5,444 nt of DNA from Comamonadaceae bacterium. Lineage in GTDB: Bacteria; Pseudomonadota; Gammaproteobacteria; Burkholderiales; Burkholderiaceae_C. Under the pieces are notes generated by a model that saw only the letters and a list, made by a program, of their open reading frames with translations, made no database searches and was not told the DNA's origin. The DNA is taken from positions 1-5,444 of the forward strand of contig JAAFHN010000216.1 in the NCBI GenBank assembly GCA_013298415.1, in the 5' to 3' direction. The first letter of the stretch is position 1. Each line of letters begins with the position of its first letter. A program made the translations under genes and the position numbers. Shown here piece after piece: positions 1-5,444 of the stretch.

Positions 1-2396
<2,396 letters not shown>

Positions 2397-2397
2397 T

Positions 2398-2453
2398 TGC
2401 TACAAAATACGTAGCATCAAATGATGCAAATTCCAGGACAGACCTGGTATTTG
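2398..2453. repeat. Three adjacent inverted repeats after gyrA (REP-like intergenic element)
   Basis: Two bases after the gyrA stop, three inverted repeats follow one another with almost no gap. The first has arms TGCTAC (2398-2403) and GTAGCA (2411-2416) around a 7-nt loop. The second has arms GCATCA (2414-2419) and TGATGC (2422-2427) around AA, so it shares three bases with the first. The third has arms CAAAT-T-CCAGG (2427-2437) and CCTGG-T-ATTTG (2443-2453) around ACAGA, ten pairs with one T-T mismatch. No T-run follows the last stem, so a classic intrinsic terminator is not supported. The arrangement resembles, from memory, intergenic repeats common in Comamonadaceae genomes that begin TTGCTA and contain a TAGC arm. 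It could protect the gyrA mRNA 3' end or help end transcription. The pairing is seen directly; the repeat-family assignment is a guess. Confidence 0.55.
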
Positions 2454-2464
2454 ATCTGAATAAT
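2435..2464 (+). promoter_or_regulatory. Possible sigma-70 promoter for serC
   Basis: AGGACA (2435-2440, 4 of 6 to TTGACA) and AATAAT (2459-2464, 5 of 6 to TATAAT) are separated by 18 bp. Transcription would start near 2471, about 25 nt before the favoured GTG start of serC. The -35 lies in the arm and loop of the third inverted repeat. This is by-eye matching in an AT-richer gap, so it is only a candidate. Confidence 0.28.
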
Positions 2465-2495
2465 TGCCTTGTTCACTGTTGAAACACCCCTTTTC

Positions 2496-3584
2496 GTGAC
2501 CCAGCGCCCCTACAACTTTTCCGCAGGCCCAGCAGCGCTGCCCGAGGCCGTGCTCAGCCAGGTGGCCGCCGACATGCTGAACTGGCAGGGAAGCGGCATG
2601 AGCGTGATGGAAATGAGCCATCGCGGCAAGCACTTTGGCGAGATTCATGCCCAGGCGCTTGCCGATTTTCGTGAACTGATGGCCGTGCCGCCAGAGTTCA
2701 AAGTGCTCTTCATGCAAGGTGGCGGTTTGGGCGAAAACGCCATTGTGCCGATGAACCTGAGCGGCGGCGGCGTGGTGGATTTTGTGGACAGTGGCATTTG
2801 GAGCAAGAAGTCGGCGAAGGAAGCCGCCAAATACGCGACGGTTCGTGTGGCGGCGCAAACTGAGGGCCGGGAGGGCATCCCGGACGCAGGCGCCTGGAAG
2901 CTTTCACCAGACGCCGCCTACGTTCACATCTGCAGCAACGAAACCATCAACGGTTTGGAATTTTTTGACTTGCCGGACTTGAAAGCCCTGGGCTGCGACG
3001 CGCCCCTGGTGGCAGACATGTCTTCGCACATCTTGACCCGTCAAATCGATTGGAGCCGTGTTGGCCTGGCCTTCGCGGGCGCGCAGAAAAACATCGGCCC
3101 GGCAGGGCTCACGATTGTGGTGATCCGCGAGGATTTGCTGGATCGCGCGCTGCCGATTTGCCCAAGCGCTTTTCACTACAAAACGGTCGCCGAAAACGAC
3201 TCGATGTACAACACGCCGCCCACGTTTGCGATCTACGTGGCGGGATTGGTGTTCAAGTGGGTGAAAGCCCAAGGCGGTGTGGCTGCGATGGGCGCGTTGG
3301 CGCAGGCCAAAAGCGACGCGCTCTATGCAGCGATCGATGGCAGCGAGCTCTACAGCAATCCGATTCACGTCAGTTGCCGAAGCCGCATGAATGTGCCGTT
3401 TTTCTTGAGCGACGACGCGCTGAACGCCTCGTTTTTGGAAGGTGCTCAGGCAGCAGGCTTGCTCCAACTCAAAGGGCATAAATCGGTAGGCGGCATGCGC
3501 GCAAGTTTGTACAACGCGGTGCCCGCCGCCGCCGTGCAGGCGCTCACGCAGTACATGCGCGAGTTTGAAAGCCGCCAGGGCTGA
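2496..3584 (+). CDS. serC: Phosphoserine aminotransferase (PLP-dependent)
   Basis: SerC transfers an amino group from glutamate to 3-phosphohydroxypyruvate, giving phosphoserine, the second step of serine synthesis; it also acts on the erythronate-phosphate intermediate of pyridoxal phosphate synthesis. It is a cytosolic class V aminotransferase dimer. From GTG 2496 the protein is 362 residues, the same length as E. coli SerC, and opens with the family signature RPYNFSAGPAALP. A TTG at 2469 would add nine residues (FTVETPLF-type) unlike the family start. Visible motifs are MEMSHRGKHF (about 38-47), MQGGGLGEN, CSNETINGLEF, and AGAQKNIGPAGLT with the PLP lysine at residue 198 (codon 3087-3089), the E. 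coli number. SMYNTPPTFAIY, SRMNVPF and GHKSVGGMRAS follow. Lys occupies position 329, where E. coli has Arg, and Leu replaces E. coli Arg77. No good Shine-Dalgarno precedes the GTG. pheA follows after 20 bp, suggesting cotranscription. Confidence 0.96.
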   Translation: MTQRPYNFSAGPAALPEAVLSQVAADMLNWQGSGMSVMEMSHRGKHFGEIHAQALADFRELMAVPPEFKVLFMQGGGLGENAIVPMNLSGGGVVDFVDSGIWSKKSAKEAAKYATVRVAAQTEGREGIPDAGAWKLSPDAAYVHICSNETINGLEFFDLPDLKALGCDAPLVADMSSHILTRQIDWSRVGLAFAGAQKNIGPAGLTIVVIREDLLDRALPICPSAFHYKTVAENDSMYNTPPTFAIYVAGLVFKWVKAQGGVAAMGALAQAKSDALYAAIDGSELYSNPIHVSCRSRMNVPFFLSDDALNASFLEGAQAAGLLQLKGHKSVGGMRASLYNAVPAAAVQALTQYMREFESRQG

Positions 3585-3604
3585 ACGCGCCTCACAATCT
3601 GCGC

Positions 3605-4681
3605 ATGAGAGATCTGAGCACGCTGCGCGCCGACATCGACGCGATTGACCGCGAACTGCTTACCCTTCTGAACCGCCGCGCGAGCGTGGTGCTGGAAGTG
3701 GGCGAGCTGAAAAAACACGAAGGCTCGCCGGTGTTTCGCCCCGAGCGCGAGCGGCAAGTGATTGCGGCACTGCAAGCTGGTAATGCGGGGCCGCTGCTGA
3801 ACGAAAGCATCGCACCGATTTGGCGCGAAATCATGTCGGCCGCTCGCCGCTTGGAGAGCCCGCAGCGCGTGGCTTATCTGGGGCCGGCGGGCACCTTCAG
3901 CGAGCAGGCCGCGCTGCAATTTTTCGGCTCTGGCTTGGAAGCGGTGCCTTGCATCAGCATCGACGAGGTGTTTCGCGCGGCGGCTTCCGGCGCTGCCAGT
4001 TTCGGCGTGGTGCCGATTGAGAATTCCACGGAAGGCGTGGTGGCGCGCACACTCGATTTGCTGCGCGATTCACCGCTTTCCATTGTGGGTGAAGTCAGCT
4101 TATGGGTGCGCCACAACTTGCTCGCACCCCAGGCCGACTTGAAAGCCATCAAAGCCGTGCATGCCCACCCGCAAGCGCTGGCCCAGTGCCAGGCTTGGCT
4201 TTCCGCGCATCTGCCGCACGCGGAGCGGGTGGCAGCATCGTCGAACGCAGAGGGCGCTCGCCTGGCCGCCAATCAGCCTGGCTGGGCAGCCATTGCGAGC
4301 GAGCGGGCGGCATCCGAATTCGGCCTGCACATCTTGGCGCCTGGCATTCAAGACGATGCGCACAACCGCACGCGTTTCGGTGTGGTTTGTCTGCCCACGG
4401 CGGTGGCCGAGCAGGGCGCGACCGGAAAAGACTGCATCAGCCTGGTCGTGAGCGTGCCCAACCGGCCGGGTGCGATGCACGATTTGCTCGTGCCGCTCAA
4501 AACGCACGGCGTGTCGATGACCCGTTTGGAGTCGCGGCCTGCGCGTTCCGGTCAGTGGGAATACTTTTTCTACATCGAGCTGCAAGGCCACCGTTCCCAG
4601 CCGCACGTGAGCTTGGCGCTCAGCGAGCTGCAAGCCTACTGCGCTTACTTCAAGCTTTTGGGTGAGTACCCGATTGCCTGA
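3605..4681 (+). CDS. pheA: Bifunctional chorismate mutase / prephenate dehydratase (P-protein)
   Basis: This enzyme rearranges chorismate to prephenate and then decarboxylates and dehydrates it to phenylpyruvate, the phenylalanine precursor. The 358-residue protein has three parts. Residues 1-80 are an AroQ-type helical chorismate mutase, with Arg8, Arg25, Lys36 and Glu49 aligning with E. coli Arg11, Arg28, Lys39 and Glu52; the FRPERER segment has Arg45 where E. coli has Asp48. Residues 88 to about 265 are the prephenate dehydratase domain, starting RVAYLGPAGTFSEQAA, with PIENSTEGVV (137-146) and the catalytic TRF motif in NRTRFGVV (256-258). Residues 277 to about 350 are an ACT domain with PNRPGAMHDLL and ESRP (309-312), the phenylalanine-binding motifs behind feedback inhibition. 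The ATG at 3605 gives the expected short N-terminus. It lies 20 bp after serC with no clear ribosome binding site; CACAAT sits six bases before it. The stop overlaps the ATG of a 14-codon mini-ORF. Confidence 0.97.
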   Translation: MRDLSTLRADIDAIDRELLTLLNRRASVVLEVGELKKHEGSPVFRPERERQVIAALQAGNAGPLLNESIAPIWREIMSAARRLESPQRVAYLGPAGTFSEQAALQFFGSGLEAVPCISIDEVFRAAASGAASFGVVPIENSTEGVVARTLDLLRDSPLSIVGEVSLWVRHNLLAPQADLKAIKAVHAHPQALAQCQAWLSAHLPHAERVAASSNAEGARLAANQPGWAAIASERAASEFGLHILAPGIQDDAHNRTRFGVVCLPTAVAEQGATGKDCISLVVSVPNRPGAMHDLLVPLKTHGVSMTRLESRPARSGQWEYFFYIELQGHRSQPHVSLALSELQAYCAYFKLLGEYPIA

Positions 4682-4772
4682 TGTTGCATTTCGCGCGTCT
4701 TGTGACTTCTGCCGTGCTGCGGTAAGCCACCTGTAACGAATCCCATGCGGCCCGACCTAGAATTCGCAGCTT
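4682..4772. other. Intergenic gap between pheA and tyrA
   Basis: This 91-bp gap contains no aminotransferase gene, although in some Burkholderiales, as I recall, hisC lies between pheA and tyrA. It holds the rest of a 14-codon mini-ORF (ATG 4681, stop TAA 4723-4725) that overlaps the pheA TGA. It also has a weak 5-bp stem, TGCCG 4710-4714 with CGGTA 4720-4724, including one G-T pair and no T-run after it. Nothing here is a convincing terminator. Confidence 0.6.
4758..4763 (+). promoter_or_regulatory. Possible -10 box for tyrA
   Basis: TAGAAT matches TATAAT in 5 of 6 bases. No acceptable -35 hexamer is found 16-19 bp upstream and there is no TGn extension. If active, transcription would begin about 4770, only a few bases before the tyrA ATG at 4773, giving a leaderless or nearly leaderless message. 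This is a weak, by-eye candidate. Confidence 0.2.
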
Positions 4773-5444
4773 ATGTTTGAACAACTCGGATTGATCGGCT
4801 GCGGCTTGATGGGCGGCTCTTTTGCGCTGGCCATGAAAAAGGCCGGGCTGGTCAAGCGCGTGGTGGGCTACAGCAAATCGCCGTCTACCACAGAAAAAGC
4901 CCGTCAAATGGGTGTGATTGACGTGGAAGCGCCATCTGCGCTGCTGGCCGTGTCGGGGGCAGACATCGTGCTGCTTGCCGTGCCCGTGGCGGCCGTGGAA
5001 AGCACCTTCAAAGCAGTGCGCCACTTGGTGCGCCCCGATGTGCTGATGATGGATGTGGGCTCCACCAAGCGCAGCGTGGTGGATGCCGCGCGACGGGTGC
5101 TGCGCGATGACGTGGGCTGCTTCGTGCCTTGCCACCCGATTGCTGGCAAAGAACTTTCCGGCGTGGAGCACGCCGATCCCGATTTGTTTCGCAACCGGCA
5201 AGTCATCCTCACGCCCATTGAGCGCACGAAAACCGTGCAACTCCAGAAAGCAAAAGACTTGTGGGCGGCACTCGGCGCGAGCACCACGCAAATGTCGCCT
5301 GAGGCGCACGATGGCGCTTACGCTGCGGTGAGCCATCTGCCGCATTTGCTTGCCTTTGCCTACATGCACGCAGTGGCGGGCCAGGCCAATGGGCAGGAGT
5401 TTTTGCAGCTCGCAGGCCCAGGCTTCAAGGATTTCACGCGGATT
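4773..5444 (+). CDS. tyrA: Prephenate dehydrogenase, 5' part (3' end outside window)
   Basis: TyrA oxidatively decarboxylates prephenate (or arogenate) to the tyrosine precursor, using NAD(P)+. The frame is open for 224 codons from ATG 4773 to the right edge, against about 290-300 residues for a monofunctional TyrA, so roughly three quarters is present. The N-terminus is a Rossmann fold, GLIGCGLMGGSFA, with the GxGxxG glycines at 9, 11 and 14. The end of the second strand reads GYSKSPS (32-38), lacking the Asp typical of strict NAD+ enzymes. Other motifs are VLLAVPV (66-72), MDVGSTKRSVV (93-103), PCHPIAGKELSGVEHA (119-134, probable active-site His121), VSHLPHLLAFA (186-196) and GPGFKDFTRI (215-224). 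No chorismate mutase domain is fused at the N-terminus, unlike the enteric T-protein. The start fits the family and puts the glycine loop at residue 9. No clear Shine-Dalgarno precedes it. Whether prephenate or arogenate is preferred cannot be told. Confidence 0.95.
   Translation, partial: MFEQLGLIGCGLMGGSFALAMKKAGLVKRVVGYSKSPSTTEKARQMGVIDVEAPSALLAVSGADIVLLAVPVAAVESTFKAVRHLVRPDVLMMDVGSTKRSVVDAARRVLRDDVGCFVPCHPIAGKELSGVEHADPDLFRNRQVILTPIERTKTVQLQKAKDLWAALGASTTQMSPEAHDGAYAAVSHLPHLLAFAYMHAVAGQANGQEFLQLAGPGFKDFTRI

Noticed and set aside
2427..2464. Rho-independent terminator after gyrA
   Set aside because: The third hairpin is stable-looking, but it is followed by GATCTGAATAATTGCC with no T-run, and its stem is only partly GC-rich.
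2904..3479. 191-codon - strand frame inside serC
   Set aside because: It is antisense to conserved SerC motifs including the PLP lysine region and has low-complexity shadow composition.
4100..4665. Overlapping frames on both strands inside the 3' half of pheA
   Set aside because: The prephenate dehydratase and ACT motifs are intact in the pheA frame; the alternatives are Arg/Ala-rich shadows.
4650..5369. 239-codon - strand frame covering the tyrA start
   Set aside because: The + strand frame from 4773 contains the Rossmann glycines and all main TyrA motifs. The - strand frame is His-rich and featureless.

Overview
The window is a 5.4-kb stretch of bacterial core chromosome carrying four genes, all on the + strand and in order: the 3' part of gyrA (DNA gyrase subunit A), serC (phosphoserine aminotransferase), pheA (chorismate mutase-prephenate dehydratase, the P-protein) and the 5' part of tyrA (prephenate dehydrogenase). 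The GC-rich codon use, the protein wording and the gyrA-serC-pheA-tyrA order fit a betaproteobacterium of the order Burkholderiales, most likely Comamonadaceae. That placement is inferred from remembered gene order and sequence style, not from a search.

Layout: gyrA enters from the left edge about 21 codons before its catalytic tyrosine and ends at 2396. A 99-bp gap (2397-2495) follows, holding three back-to-back inverted repeats and a possible serC promoter. serC most likely starts at a GTG (2496) and ends at 3584. Only 20 bp separate it from pheA (3605-4681). A second gap of 91 bp (4682-4772) precedes tyrA, which starts at 4773 and runs off the right edge after 224 codons. No stretch over 300 bp lacks a gene. 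I see no RNA gene, mobile element, CRISPR array or origin.

Functionally, serC, pheA and tyrA form an amino-acid block. SerC makes phosphoserine (and can serve the PLP branch). PheA takes chorismate through prephenate to phenylpyruvate, and TyrA oxidises prephenate to 4-hydroxyphenylpyruvate. gyrA is a housekeeping neighbour. In relatives, aroA, cmk and rpsA usually follow, but that is outside the window.

I found no undescribed system. The points worth a second look are modest: the triple-hairpin element after gyrA, the lack of clear Shine-Dalgarno sequences at all three gene starts, a Ser-Lys-Ser cofactor loop in TyrA, two substitutions at expected ligand-binding positions in SerC, and a 14-codon mini-ORF coupled to the pheA stop.
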